This document shows, in pieces, positions 39,180-50,714 of a DNA stretch of 64,000 bases. The notes below the pieces were generated by a model that worked only from the letters and a program-made list of their open reading frames with translations, had not been told where the DNA came from and made no database searches. A program made the position numbers and the translations under genes. Positions within the stretch are counted from its first letter, which is position 1. Each line of letters begins with the position of its first letter. Source of the DNA: Tubulanus polymorphus (Eukaryota; Nemertea; Palaeonemertea; Tubulaniformes; Tubulanidae); assembly GCF_964204645.1 (NCBI RefSeq), contig NC_134032.1, positions 9,168,275 to 9,232,274 on the forward strand, read 5' to 3'.

Positions 39180-39480
39180 TTACCTTCATCTTTCATTTAT
39201 ATTTGAATCTACCAAGGGCCCATCAGCATAAGAAAAATTGGGTCGATCAGACTCAAGATGGCCATCCTATGACCTTTTTAGTGGCCAAAAATATCAATTT
39301 TGGCTAGAATTCTAGGTCCTATAGCTTCCTACTCGTTTGCCATTTCTCATTGCAACTTGTGATGGGTATTCTTTGGAAAGGGATGTTTTATACCCGAGAC
39401 AGGTATTTTTGATCAGCCAATTATGACGCAATTGGCGGCCATCTTGGTGTCATCAGTACTCATTCGTAGGCGGCAAAAAG
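39180..39480 (+). repeat. dispersed repeat copy
   Basis: GGGCCCATCAGCATAAG, TCAAGATGGCCATCC, TTTTTAGTGGCCAAAA, TTTTGATCAGCCAATTATGA and CATCAGTACTCATTCGTAGG are shared, inverted, with 18.99-19.25 kb. Confidence 0.65.
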
Positions 39481-39598
39481 TTTTTCTACATTAAAGGGGA
39501 ACTGTAGTGCCAAAACAAAAATTAGCTATTCATTTCTGCTCTAGTCGTAGTTCAGCATAATGCTTATCGAAATTTTTCTGTTCTTCCTGATAAACTCT

Positions 39599-40684
39599 TT
39601 AAAACCAATTTTGGTACGGATTTTGGTAGCAATTTCCGTGAAAGGGAGCCCCATATTGCAAAATCCAAAGCGAAGCTGTGTAAACATTGATGACGTAGTT
39701 TCGGCCCATCCCGCATGTGAGCGTCGTTACACTAACAATACGACTATTGAAATATCGAATTTGCTTATTGTTCAAGAAGTCCAAGCATCGGATTAATCCC
39801 TCTTTCTCCATTGCAACGGATGATGTAGTTTCCGAAACCTGTACAACTTTATAGTCGATAATTTTATTTATTGCCATATCTAAAACAGTATAAGCGCAGT
39901 ATTTGGCGTTAAACCCCGGACTGTCACACTGGCCATTTCTAGCAATTCTCAGAGGTATTCCGGCAGTTGATATATCAAAAAGCAACGCATCATGTTGCTT
40001 TCTCTGCGAATCCCTTACAACAGGAAACAGTAAACTCTTTTGATGCCTATAAAACAAGCTTTCGGAGATAAATTCGGTTCCGACTAATCCCATGAACTGG
40101 CAAAGTTTTATAATCAAGCTTCCACTAAATAATGTTGCCGCACTGCACTGGAGGTTACCTCAAGAAGTACCGTTAATCATAGGCTGAGATTCCCTATGGA
40201 AAGTACTGTGATTCTCTAAACACTCGGCTTTGACTTTCACCCATGTCCCATTCACTGATTTGTTCAAAGAGATTATTGGTTTTCCACAAGTATTTCCATT
40301 TGAATTCACAAAGTTACAGGGTACCCTATACAACAAGTCTGTCAAACAAGATTCCGAGACGATGAATTTTCTTTCGTGAACGAGACAATTCGCGTCAAAT
40401 TTGATCTCCGCAACAGATTTGACGGATGATTGAGACGAATTGGGGCAGAATTCTGGATCTATGTTGTTGATAGTCGTACTATGAGATGATGGAGTTGCTG
40501 GTGATATAGGGGTTAAGATGACTTTACGATCGACATGACCAGTCGTTTTTTGTGGAGTACTACAGATCTCCGGCTCACAGACGTAACTGTAGGTGTGGTC
40601 ATGGCTAACTTTTGTAGTCGATGCAGACGTATTGAATTCATACTCTGGCCATTGCATGTAAGCATCTTTCAGCTGGACTGTCAT
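39599..40684 (-). pseudogene. Kolobok-like transposase with one premature stop
   Basis: Two open stretches lie in the same frame, separated only by a TGA at 40160-40162 (after SQPMING-TS). Downstream it reads LFSGSLIIKLCQFMGLVGTE, then ARNGQCDSPGFNAKYCAYTV, then VSETTSSVAMEKEGLIRCLD. These blocks (DGRCDSPGHSAKY, MEKEGL) define a transposase group in fish, cnidarians and molluscs that I believe is Kolobok. The frame degenerates after about 39760 and the C-terminal third is absent. The N-terminal region has a Cys/His cluster (CNFVNSNGNTC, CLENH). Confidence 0.65.
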
Positions 40685-41239
40685 CTAGAAAAAAAGAAAA
40701 AATCAATGCTGGTTTAAGATTAACTTGGGCACATAACAAGGTTATTTTCAGGACTCTCTACCTTTTGTTATAAAGACATAGGCCTACGTGCAACAGATAT
40801 TTCATCATCGTAAAAATCCATGCATGTACAAATATTTTCTTTCACCAGCTGAAACTGGCGGCACTTACAGATACATTTTGCTTGGCTAACGCATGTCAGA
40901 TGACTGATAAAAATACCATACCATATATTTCTTCGTCCACCACAACCTCTACTGCAGATCCTGAATTAAGAAAAAAATTGAAAAAGTAATTGATAGGTAG
41001 CCTTAAATGAAAGATGAAAGTCTGCTTCAACAGTGTTTGTAGTACAAATACATGCCATTTTTTGTATCAAAGTACATCATTGGAAATTTTTTGTTCGGGT
41101 TTATTCAAAACAATCTTCCAACCGGCCTGAACTGGATGGATGTTATGGATAATTTTGTTGGCTGTCTTATTTAATACATCAAGATTTCGGAAGTATTATT
41201 GTCCATGTTTTATATCTTTTGGTCGTTACCCACATAGTC

Positions 41240-41725
41240 CGAAAGTTTATTGTAGTTTTTTTTTAAACTGATTGCACTGGTTACCAGTGTCCATCAGAAT
41301 AGAATTTAAATTGTTGCTGATCACATATAAATGTCTTCATGATCAAGGTCCGGAATATCTCCAAAACCTGCTGTCAATTTATACACCAACCAGGTCACTT
41401 CATTCTAGTCATGATACCAGTCGTCTAGTAAAACCTGTCTCAAAACGTGCAATTGGAAACCGGGCATTTCAATTTGCAGCTACTGCTTTATGGAATGAAA
41501 TTCCCATGAGCATTCGACTAAGTCCGTCTGTTGAATGTTTTAAATCAAATTTAAAAACATACTTTTTTAGAAAAACTTATAACTGATCTTTTTATCTACT
41601 ATTGTGTTTTAATATTATGTTTTGATGCGGGTAAAATGACTTATATCTATCTAAAGCGCACCGATTACCATGTAGGGGTGCGCTATATAAGAAAATATAT
41701 TATTATTATTATTATTATTTGTTCT
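41240..41725 (+). mobile_element. LINE 3' end with (TTA)n tail
   Basis: The frame LHWLPVSIRIEFKLLLITYK ... AIGNRAFQFAATALWNEIP ... FKSNLKTYFFRKTYN is the C-terminal part of a CR1/L2/Rex-like reverse transcriptase. After the stop come a short UTR, GTGCGCTATATAAGAAAATA and a (TTA)n microsatellite. It is 5' truncated in the usual LINE way. The tail layout matches the fragment at 13.02 kb. Confidence 0.85.
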
Positions 41726-41729
41726 TGGG

Positions 41730-42018
41730 TGCTTGTTGATGTAGAAGTGTTGATTGTCCCGCATGTTGATTAGATTAAAAGGAAGCACATTTCGAGACCT
41801 GGGATCTGTAGTGTAGTTGTATGACATCAACGTTGCAGCTCGATGAGGTTTGTTTTTCTCCATCAATGAATGCAGTTGGTGTTTCACATCTGGTGCGGAC
41901 CATTTATTAGGTATTTGATGTACGTGCTACACATGATTGATCGGTGCAAATGCAACTATCAGGTTTGGCCATTTCAGTGTACATTTTGTGCTTGGCAAAA
42001 CTGAAGGGCCTCCAAAAC
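41730..42018 (-). other. unrecognised open stretch next to the exon array
   Basis: On minus, VKHQLHSLMEKNKPHRAATL and DPRSRNVLPFNLINMRDNQH are open for about 80 codons, with one stop upstream. It may be the 3' coding part of the gene whose exon is repeated at 42.04-42.56 kb; the LINE tail ends the frame. No domain recognised. Confidence 0.25.
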
Positions 42019-42039
42019 CTGAAATGTAACATAACCTTA

Positions 42040-42560
42040 GATGACCTTAGATGGATCTAGGAAATAAATAAAAATCACAGTTTGAATGTGTCACCAACCC
42101 CCAGTGTTGGGTCTTGAAACAGCAATGACGGGTAAACCATAACTCTCTAGAATTGTCATTTTCAACAGCAGCAGTAACCACATTTCTGCTTGATTCTGAT
42201 GTAACAGTTGTGAGCACACTTTTCTTATGTTTGCGTAACGGCTGAGCTTTCATTGATGCATCTGGGCAGATCAACAGATCTGCAAAGAGGAAATAAATAT
42301 AAACCACAGCTTATATGTGTCACCAACACCCAGTGTTTGGTCTTGAAACCGCAATAACGGGTAAACCATAACTTACTAGAATCGTCATTTTCAACAGCAG
42401 CAGTAACTACACTTTCGTTTGATTCTGATGTAACGGTTGTGATATCTGCAAAGAGGGAATAAATGAAAATCACTGTTAAAATGTGTCACCAACCCCCAGT
42501 GTTGGGTCTTGAAACAGTAATAACGCATAATCCATTACTTACTAGAATTGTCATTTTCAA
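42040..42560 (-). repeat. three tandem copies of an exon-intron unit
   Basis: Units about 229 and 165 bp apart share GTGTCACCAACxCCCAGTGTT and CATTTTCAACxGCAG. Each holds a minus-strand exon (VTSESNESVVTAAVENDDSS type). The middle copy (42445-42377) is 69 nt, a multiple of three, with good CTGCAG and GTAAGT sites. The left copy lost its donor (GAGAGT in place of GTAAGT). The right copy keeps a donor at 42542 but is short. Confidence 0.75.
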
Positions 42561-42599
42561 CGGCAGTGATCTCTCTGACTATTCCCAACCACCAACACT

Positions 42600-44230
42600 A
42601 CATACCAAGTTTCTGAATCATGTTTTCTGAACTATTCCCTTAGACTAAGATATTTCTTGTTTGCTTCGTTAAACCCAACTGTTCCCATTAAATCATTATT
42701 TTTTCCCAGACGTTACTAATATTTATTTCATTATTTGGTTAACCCTAGTCAACTATCATCCCCCCAGGCTTAATTTTTTTCACCCCGAAAAACAAATGGC
42801 AACCATCCAGACACGAACTTTATTCAACCAGATTAAATATAAGATAAAACAATATACAAACAATACAATACAGATACGACAGCATTCTTAAGGAATTTAA
42901 TTTAACATAATAATCATCAGTAGTTTATATTATCATAATTAATATCATCATTCATTTATCATTATACATGGCAATTTATTTATTCATTCAACTGATTTTA
43001 TTCATTAATGCATTATTAAATATGTAAATTTTTTTTCCACGATTCTATTTTCACTTCCGCAGCAGTTCAGCATACAACGCGCAAAACAAAAGTTGATCAT
43101 TTATGTACGAAAATTGAATGCACAACAAGTTCAATTAAGTCATCTAATTAACAAGAAAGTTTCGAGGCATGAATCGGTACCACTGACACACAATAACGCA
43201 CCCACCTAGATGGCGAATCAGAATCTTCTCGAATAACGGCGGCTCTTGCGTCGACAAACGGTCTCCATTCAAAAGCAGCAAATCAAGTAACCGTACAAAT
43301 GACACGAGTACACAACAAAATACGGTAAGAGACGTACCATAAGGTATACGACATATTAAACATTAAGACGTAGAACAAAACAGGTATATATTATAATGCG
43401 AACGACATCGCCACAGACGAACACTAAACAATTCGATTACAGCGCAAAGGATGACGAAGCGGTTTTCTTTTCTTTTTCGAACGAACAACCGACAGCTAAT
43501 AATACAGAATGACGGCCATAGGTGTTAACGAACAAGCTAGTACAGTCTCACAGCTCGTTTCGGTTTTATTTTTTTCGGATGGACCATACTACGATCCTGA
43601 ATATAATTATCCATCACACCGGCCATAATATACGTGACTTCCAGGGATCGCAAGAACGACGGCACCATATTGAGAATCACTCTCCAGAACGATTCAGCAG
43701 CGGTATAACTGAACAAGCGACCGAACGCTCGACAATCGAACAATGGCATTCAGATCCAGGATACGGACGATCGCGCTAAGTTGAGGTCACGTAAAGCGAA
43801 TCCGGTGACTGCAAGTATATGTGAAGATGGCGACGGCTACGGTGTCACGACGATCTCGAAACAGTACAGTCCACTCCCGACGAGTTCGACTCTGGCCGGA
43901 ACGAAAGTGACATGGAACAACCCAAACAAAACTAAGCAATCAAACCCAAAATACTCCCCATGGTTTTGCAGATAAAGATAGCATAGCAATAATATATGAG
44001 ATTTTCAGGAAATAGATAAGGTACAATTCACTCCCAATGCTAGACCAAAAGATCCCGATAAATGATAATTATGCAACGATATACGATATAACATACGTTA
44101 TATAGTTCCAAATGAACGTAATATCTTTTATATATAATAAAGGAATTTGCAATTAGTGACTATAGAACCAAACGAAGACAGCAACACGACTACATTCCAA
44201 ATACGAATAATTTCATAAAATTTCCAAAAC
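42600..44230. other. non-coding, probably the 3' part of the Gypsy element
   Basis: No coding exon supported. On minus it follows the env-like ORF, so an LTR is expected. A TATA-like TATATATAAAAG is seen at about 44125-44138 (minus). No second LTR was found to fix the borders. The 43.0-43.9 kb part is CpG-richer than its surroundings. Confidence 0.35.
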
Positions 44231-45228
44231 TTAAGGCTGATAAAGTGACAAGTCCGGATAAAGACCTGACCTCCCACCTGGTCTCCCTGCTAAACTAGAT
44301 GCATCAATTTTTCGAATCATGTCTTGAGAATATTGAATCTCATGAGGTATACCTTTATCTTCACTGATCGACAAAGGCACCAAAAGATCGTGATGTTTAA
44401 CATATATCCGTAAAGTAAATGATGAGCTCATAATCAATCTTCCAATTCGCCTATATAGAGAAGGCTTGACTGGAATTTTATCCGGAAAATCAATAGCAAT
44501 TCCATCATACTGAATTTTACAAGGTGTAACCCAATCAAGATTGATAAATAATTTAAAGAAATGAGAATTACAATGTAGCTTACGTAAAGCAGGGGATCCA
44601 AGTAAGGAAATACTGTCCGCACAGGCATTAAGATCAATTAATGGAAGTAAGATACATTCATTCCAATCCGAAATCTCTAAAAGTAGTTGTGATTTACAAC
44701 GTTGAACCATATTACGCCTGCCCCTTAGAAAGGTAAATAGGTATTTAATATCATAACACAGGAAATGCAACGCACAGTAGATAATAGCCAGAAGAACTAT
44801 TGTGTCAACTAGAACATTGGAATCGTCGTCAATTAGCGATTGAGCAACCCGCGAAGACTGTTCTAAAAATGAAATAGTCCTATTAGACTGTATAACCGTT
44901 GCCCCAGCAAGTGGTGCTGCATGAGCTGCACCCAAGGCTGCAACCGGAAAAATACCCCCTGGATTATACCTTATCATGAAGAATATATAAATTGACATAG
45001 CAAGCGCCGCTATGCTCAGAATAGTAGGAACCGATATAATGCCTATAGACGATGGAGATAAAGATATATGGCGCAAATTATCTCTAGCTAGTTCATTCTT
45101 TAACGCGTCGGCCTTTGAGGCAAACAAATCTATATTAGACTTATGCGTTGAAGCCAATTTCTTAAGATCCGTTGAAAATTTAGCGCCCTTTGATGCTACC
45201 AAATCCCATGACTCTTTATTCAGTTTTA
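44231..45228 (-). pseudogene. env-like third ORF of the Gypsy element, N-terminus lost
   Basis: About 330 residues open on minus. It has a heptad-like amphipathic segment (FSTDLKKLAST), a hydrophobic segment (VPTILSIAALAMSIYIFFMI), a second hydrophobic segment (VDTIVLLAIIYCALHFL) and a basic cytoplasm-like stretch, ending at 44231. The position after pol and the membrane segments suggest an envelope-like protein, as in errantivirus-type Gypsy elements, but I see no family motif. Its N-terminal part, including any signal peptide and most of the ectodomain, is missing because a MITE-like insertion and deletion lie at 45229-45478. The frame upstream of 45228 belongs to that insertion. Confidence 0.5.
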
Positions 45229-45478
45229 AGGCCCGGACACACTGGGCGATTTCGTCGCCCGACGAAATCGCCGGTAAAATCGCCCAGTGTGTCCGGGCAA
45301 TCGCCTTCGGCGATTTAGTCGGCCGACGACAGAATCGCCCAGTGTGTCCGGGTACGGCGATCAGTCGCCTCGAGCGCCGTATTAACCAGCCAATCACGGC
45401 TCTTGATTTATTAAAGGTGGCGCTAGCAGCTGGTCGTTTCAAAATAAGCGGCGCTGTTCGCCGATTTCGTCTTAGTAA
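45229..45478. mobile_element. palindromic MITE-like insertion
   Basis: Starts GCCCGGACACACTGGGCGAT (45231) and contains two inverted copies of it (45279-45297 and 45334-45352). The rest is GC-rich (GGCGCTAGCAGCTGG, GGCGGCTGTTCGCC-like) and unlike the AT-rich neighbours. It replaces the end of the integrase and the start of the env-like ORF. The TIR type (CCCGGACACACTGGGCG) recalls Harbinger-like MITEs, but I cannot confirm it. Confidence 0.65.
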
Positions 45479-48400
45479 AATGGACTATAATTCGATATTG
45501 ACTTCATTGGACTAGTATTATACGCAAAGACTGCAGCACGCAAGTAAGTAGTCCAATCGGTTTGATTATCAGAAATCATCATAGATAATAAGGATTTAAT
45601 TGACTTGTTCGTAACTTCACTGAGACCATTGCATTTAGGATTAAATGAAGCAGTCTTCTTATGTGTAATATTCGAGAATTTAAGTATTTCCTCCACAATC
45701 TCACTTAAGAAATTACTTCCGCGATCACTTAATAATTCTTTAGGGAAAGCATATCTTAGGAAAATTTCATCATACATGATTCTAGCAATAGTAGGAGCAG
45801 TTATATCAGGAACCGCAAATGCTTCACAATATCGTGTAAAATTACACACAAAGACCACAATTTGGTTCATCCCATCCCTAGACCTTGTCAAGGGTCCCAC
45901 ACAATCTACTGATATTTTGACAAAAGGACCATCAGGAATTTCCTGTGGTTGTATTGGTGCATGAACACGTCTATTAGACCTCTTTCGCTGATTACAATTA
46001 GAACAGCTGGATACAAAATGAGATACATCTCGATACAAATTCTTCCAAAAATAGTTTCGATATATTCTAGAATAAGTCTTAGGTATACCAAAATGCCCAG
46101 AAATATTCTCGTCATGCATAAATTGCAGAATTTCTTGTTTCAATGATTTGGGTACTACTAATTGTAAGAAATAATCTCCATTTTCATCCTTCGACGGCCT
46201 TGGGATATGATATAAAACCCCTTTTTCATTCAAGGTATATTGATCAGCTTCTAGTAGAACTAATCTTGCTTCCGACTTGTCATCAGATAAAGTACCATTT
46301 TCTAAATAATTTATCATGTCAGATAAATGCCTGTCTTTTAATTGCTCATTGCGAATATTATCTACATCAACACGTGCTAACTCATAAATCTTGGTGTTGG
46401 ATCCGAAATTCATTCTGCTTAACCCATCTGCGTTACCGTGAATCCTACCGGGCTTGTGTTTAATTTCAAAATCATACTCCGATAACTCATCTAACACTCG
46501 TAATACCTGTGGGGTAGGATTTTTCATTCGCTTAACGTAAGACAATGCCGCATGATCAGTTTGAATGACAAACGGTTTACCATAAAGAAATGGCCGAAAA
46601 TGACTGACACCGTACAGTATGGCGGCTAATTCCTTGCGAGTGGTATTGTAATTAAGTTCAGCTTTTGTAAACTGTTTTAATGCATACGAAAAAGGATGCT
46701 CCTTGCCATCGTCTGAAATCTGACTTAAAACCATACCGCAAGCAAAGTTACTAGCATCACACTGCAGAATGAACGGTTTGTCGAAATCAGGAAATTCTAA
46801 TACCGGAGCTGACTGAAGAGCCATCTTCAAATTGTCGAATGATTTTTGACATTCATCAAACCACTCAAATTCAACATCCTTTTGAAGTAGTAACGTTAGG
46901 GGTTTAGCAATCGTGGCATAATCTTTTACAAATGATCTATAAAATCCTGTCAGACCAAGAAATCCTCTCAGAGTTTTAAGAGAGTTTGGAGTAGCACATT
47001 CTTCAATCTTATGAATTTTCTCTTCCAATGGTAGCAATCAAAATTCAGTTACTAAGTAACCTAAATATTTAACTTTATTAGAAAAGAAATGACATTTAAG
47101 TCGTTTTAATTTCAAATTGGCTTCACGCAGTCATTCAAACACTAGTCTCAGATGTGCTAAGTGAGATTCCTCATCCTCAGAGTATATAATAATATCATCC
47201 AAAAATACTTCACAAATATCATGAAGGAGATCTTTTAAAACATATGTAATATTTCGCCAAAATGTGGCGGGTGCTCCTCCTAACCCTTGCGGCATCATTA
47301 GGTATTCCCATTTTCCACTGTAGCAAACAAAAGCTGTTTTGTCTATAGAATCCGAATGCATAGGAATCTGAAAATATCCCGAATGTAAATCTAGTGTTGT
47401 AAATATTTTGCCTTTCCCTTTACCAATGTTAGTGAATATCTCATTTAATGTAGGTCCAGGGAATGTGTCAATTTTTGTTACTTTATTGAGCTGGCGGTAG
47501 TCATGAACCAAGCGATAAGCTGGTGTTTTATCAGGGTTCAATGAAGCTTTTTGTACTAGTATGCAAGGAGACGCCCATTCGGAAGTTGATTCCCGAATGA
47601 TTCCTTTATCAGTCAATAATCCTTAATTAAGTTATCTTCGACTTCTCTGAGTGCAACAGCGGGTCTATAGGGTTTTAACCTTACCGGGGGAGATGAACCA
47701 GTGTGTATTCGATGCTCCCAGGGTACCTTAGCTCTCGATAATTCCTTCGTTTCATTCGCAAAAATATCTTTAAATTCTACTAATAAATTGTACAGTTTAA
47801 TTTTACCTTCTGGACTGAGACCTGTATCAGTTATATTAATATCATGAAAATTGATATTTTCAGTGTCATTTTCTAAAAATTGTTTACCATCAGAGACTTT
47901 AAATTCTTTAGGTCCCGAGTTCTTTGATTTTTCACCCTCCGAGTCACTTGATTGATTATCCTCGGGAACTATCATATAATTCAGCGTTACAAAACCTAAA
48001 GATGTGCCTTTATGTAATTTTATCGGGGCATTCGTAAAGTTGTATAGTGTCAATGGCACTGTTTTATTGCGCACCTCGACTACTGACTCATCACTATGAA
48101 TACTGTACCTCGATCCAAGATTGCGATCTGGTTCTAAAAGAACCTGGTTGCTGTCAGAAAGATAATTCGAGAGTTTACCCCTTATTTCATACTGTGATTT
48201 CGGTGGTATTACTATTTCATTAACAGTTCTCACTTTAGCCTGATGACCCAAACCAACTTGATTTTGTAATTTTATTGGGTGTCCATTATCTATAGACATA
48301 TTTCCTGAACCAAAATCTAACACAACCTTTTTCTCATTCATGAAATCTAATCCCAATATCAAAGTTTGTTGTATAGGGCTTGCTAAAAATACTGTTTGAG

Positions 48401-49966
48401 AAAATCGCTCAGAACCTATTTGAATAGGTATATCTACCGTTCCTTCTAAAGATATAGGGGTTCCATTTGCTGAATGCGCCACGGTTAACGATGCTTCTTT
48501 GAAAGGTTATTTATTAAGTAGAGAAGATGAATGATAAACTCTACTATCCATTACGGAGATCATGGCTCCGCTGTCAATTAAAACATTATAAGGGGTGTTT
48601 CCTATCTTCCCATTAACCGTACTGGCTACAGATGCTAAGATGATTGGATGTTTATCATTCTCGGTACTAAAATAAGCATCCTCTGCAGGGTTTTCAGAGG
48701 TTAATGACTGTTCTCGTAAAAATTCCGAAACCTCGCGTATAACGGCTTGAGACAAGGAATCTTCGCACTCGACTAGTTGGAGATCGGTAACAGCTGCCTC
48801 GCATTTATTTTGGAATTCTAACCTGGGATAGTTAGAAGATAAAGCATAAGTTCCAGCAGAAACATCAATCAAAAATTCAGACACATCATTTAGAATTTCA
48901 TTTCCAGACCTTGAATATGATTTTTCGCATTTTCTAAAATTAGTATAGTTCGTTCCTACATTTCGACACTGAAGTTTCTGTAATTTATTTGCTGCCCACT
49001 TGCACATTTCAATAATTTCTTCACCAGGGTCCCACAATTTAAATTCACGAGCTATTTTAGAGGTATTTTGTACTTCGGTGTCTAATTCAGACATTTCACC
49101 GAATTTTACATGTTTCTTAATTTTCGCCGATTCCATTTCACATCGATTTCGCGTACATGTATCTACTAAATCTTCATCGGACCTTTTGTCATTCTCCCCA
49201 GGGTCCCAACATCTGGGTTCACGAGTTATCTTTGAGGCAATTTGAACCTCCGCATTTACGTCGGACATCTTATCAAAACTTACACGTTTTTTAATTTTCT
49301 TAGTTTCAATTTCAAACTGATTTTGTATACACTTTTCTTCTAATTCCTTATTTGACATGATTTTTGAATTATCCTCTCCTTCAGAGTATGAGCTAAAACT
49401 AGAAACATTTTCATTATCTATCTTTCCGTCATTTACTGCGGTAGATTCAATCTGACCATCGCAATCATTACTAATTTTACTATCAAATTTATTATTCATA
49501 CCATCATAACTCAATGTAATATCTTCTCTATTTAGGTTCAATGGGCTATTCGATTCAATTCTTTCAGATTTACTTTCTGCTTCTGACAGACCTTTTTCTG
49601 ATAAATTAGTATCTGTTTTCATAAACGGTTTATTTACACTAAGTGCGGATACCCCCATAGATTCATCAGTATACACTAAACTATTCATATTTCGTCTGGG
49701 ATCCTCGCCAGCAGACCTACACATATTATACCCATCACACCTGTCCATTAAAATAAACTCATTACCATACAGATCGTCTGTCTTATCGTAAGCATAAGGC
49801 TCAAAATAATTCTGCTCAAATTCTGAAGGGAAGTTTCTTTCTCTAAATTCATTATAGCATTGTAAATAATCATATCTATCATCATAATTCGATTTACCTA
49901 AATGTCCGTTCGTAAATGCCGATGTGGCTATAGGACCTTGATTCACCCCGTAATCATAGGCCCTTA
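45479..49966 (-). pseudogene. Ty3/Gypsy pol (protease, RT, RNase H, integrase)
   Basis: Continues from gag in the -1 frame. A long acidic Ser/Glu-rich region (about 330 residues) comes first. Then protease VLIDSGAMISVMD, RT MMPQGLGGAPATFW and VFLDDIIIYS, RNase H FILQCDASNFACGMVL, and integrase with a C..C zinc motif (SSCSNCNQRK) and acidic residues in ISVDCVGPL, LLSDRGSNF and NGLSEVTNKS. Lesions: TAA at 48507-48509, a frameshift near 47620, TGA at 47131 and at about 47038. The frame then ends at the MITE at 45478 before the integrase C-terminus. Order and motifs are those of Metaviridae. Not functional. Confidence 0.9.
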
Positions 49967-50714
49967 CTCGTTTCCCGGAGGCGGGGTCTCAAATTCATAT
50001 AAACTATTCACTGTGTGCGTTCTATCTCGTGGTATAAATGATTGAGCTTGCTGTCTAAGAGGCGGCGGTTCACGTGAATTATCCTGATAAACTGAACTTC
50101 CCCGGAAACGATCAAATCGATTATCAGCTGGTTGCCTCACTTGCGAATATTGTCGTTGCGGTAGACGGTTGAAAGTTTTCGGACTATTATAGTTTTGCCG
50201 TGGACTCCGACATCGTCGGGCGATATGACCACGACGACCACAATTATGGCATATTCGGCATCTTGATGTTGTATGCCCTACCGTTTGACAATACTCGCAG
50301 TATGGTCGACCATCCGATAATCTAATCGGTCGAGATTTGTTTTGACTCGTTTCACCCTTTTGTAACTGCAACAACTCAGTCAATTTCTCATTTAAACCTT
50401 TTACTTCCTGCTCTAAGGCTATCTGGCGGGAATAATCTATATTCAATGACCTGATTGATGCCTCTGCCGGCGATAATCTGGCAAAAGTTATCGCCTCGTC
50501 AAAATTGATTGGGCATTTCCCAATTACAAACGCCTTTGTGGCTGGTAGCAACCCATGCAGAAATGGCTGCAACAGGTCCTCACCCGACTTCTCAAGTTTA
50601 CCGGCCAAGTAAAGTAACCTCCTAATAATCGAGTCAAGTGACTCACCTTCATTCATCTTCAACATGTAAAATTGTTGCTGAAATATTTTGAAGATTGAAT
50701 TTGAATTGATCTTA
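49964..50714 (-). CDS. Gypsy gag, N-terminally truncated by a piggyBac
   Basis: About 250 residues with the gag-typical FKIFQQQFYMLKMNEGESL and two CCHC zinc knuckles in tandem (CEYCQTVGHTTSRC, CHNCGRRGHIARRC) followed by a Pro/Gln/Arg-rich tail. The TAA is at 49964. The open frame upstream of 50715 (VMIIIPWPQNFFYEF) is piggyBac sequence read through the junction and is not gag. The N-terminal half of gag was not found on the far side of the piggyBac (after 51970), so a deletion came with or after the insertion. Confidence 0.85.
49970..49976 (-). promoter_or_regulatory. -1 ribosomal frameshift heptamer at gag-pol junction
   Basis: The minus strand reads GGGAAAC, split in the gag frame as G-GGA-AAC, a perfect X-XXY-YYZ slippery site. 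It is two codons before the gag TAA. The -1 frame after it (CGA GTA AGG GCC ...) is open straight into the pol ORF. Confidence 0.8.

Noticed and set aside
45012-45515. 167-codon plus-strand open frame
   Set aside because: Runs antisense through the env-like ORF and the MITE; no domain.
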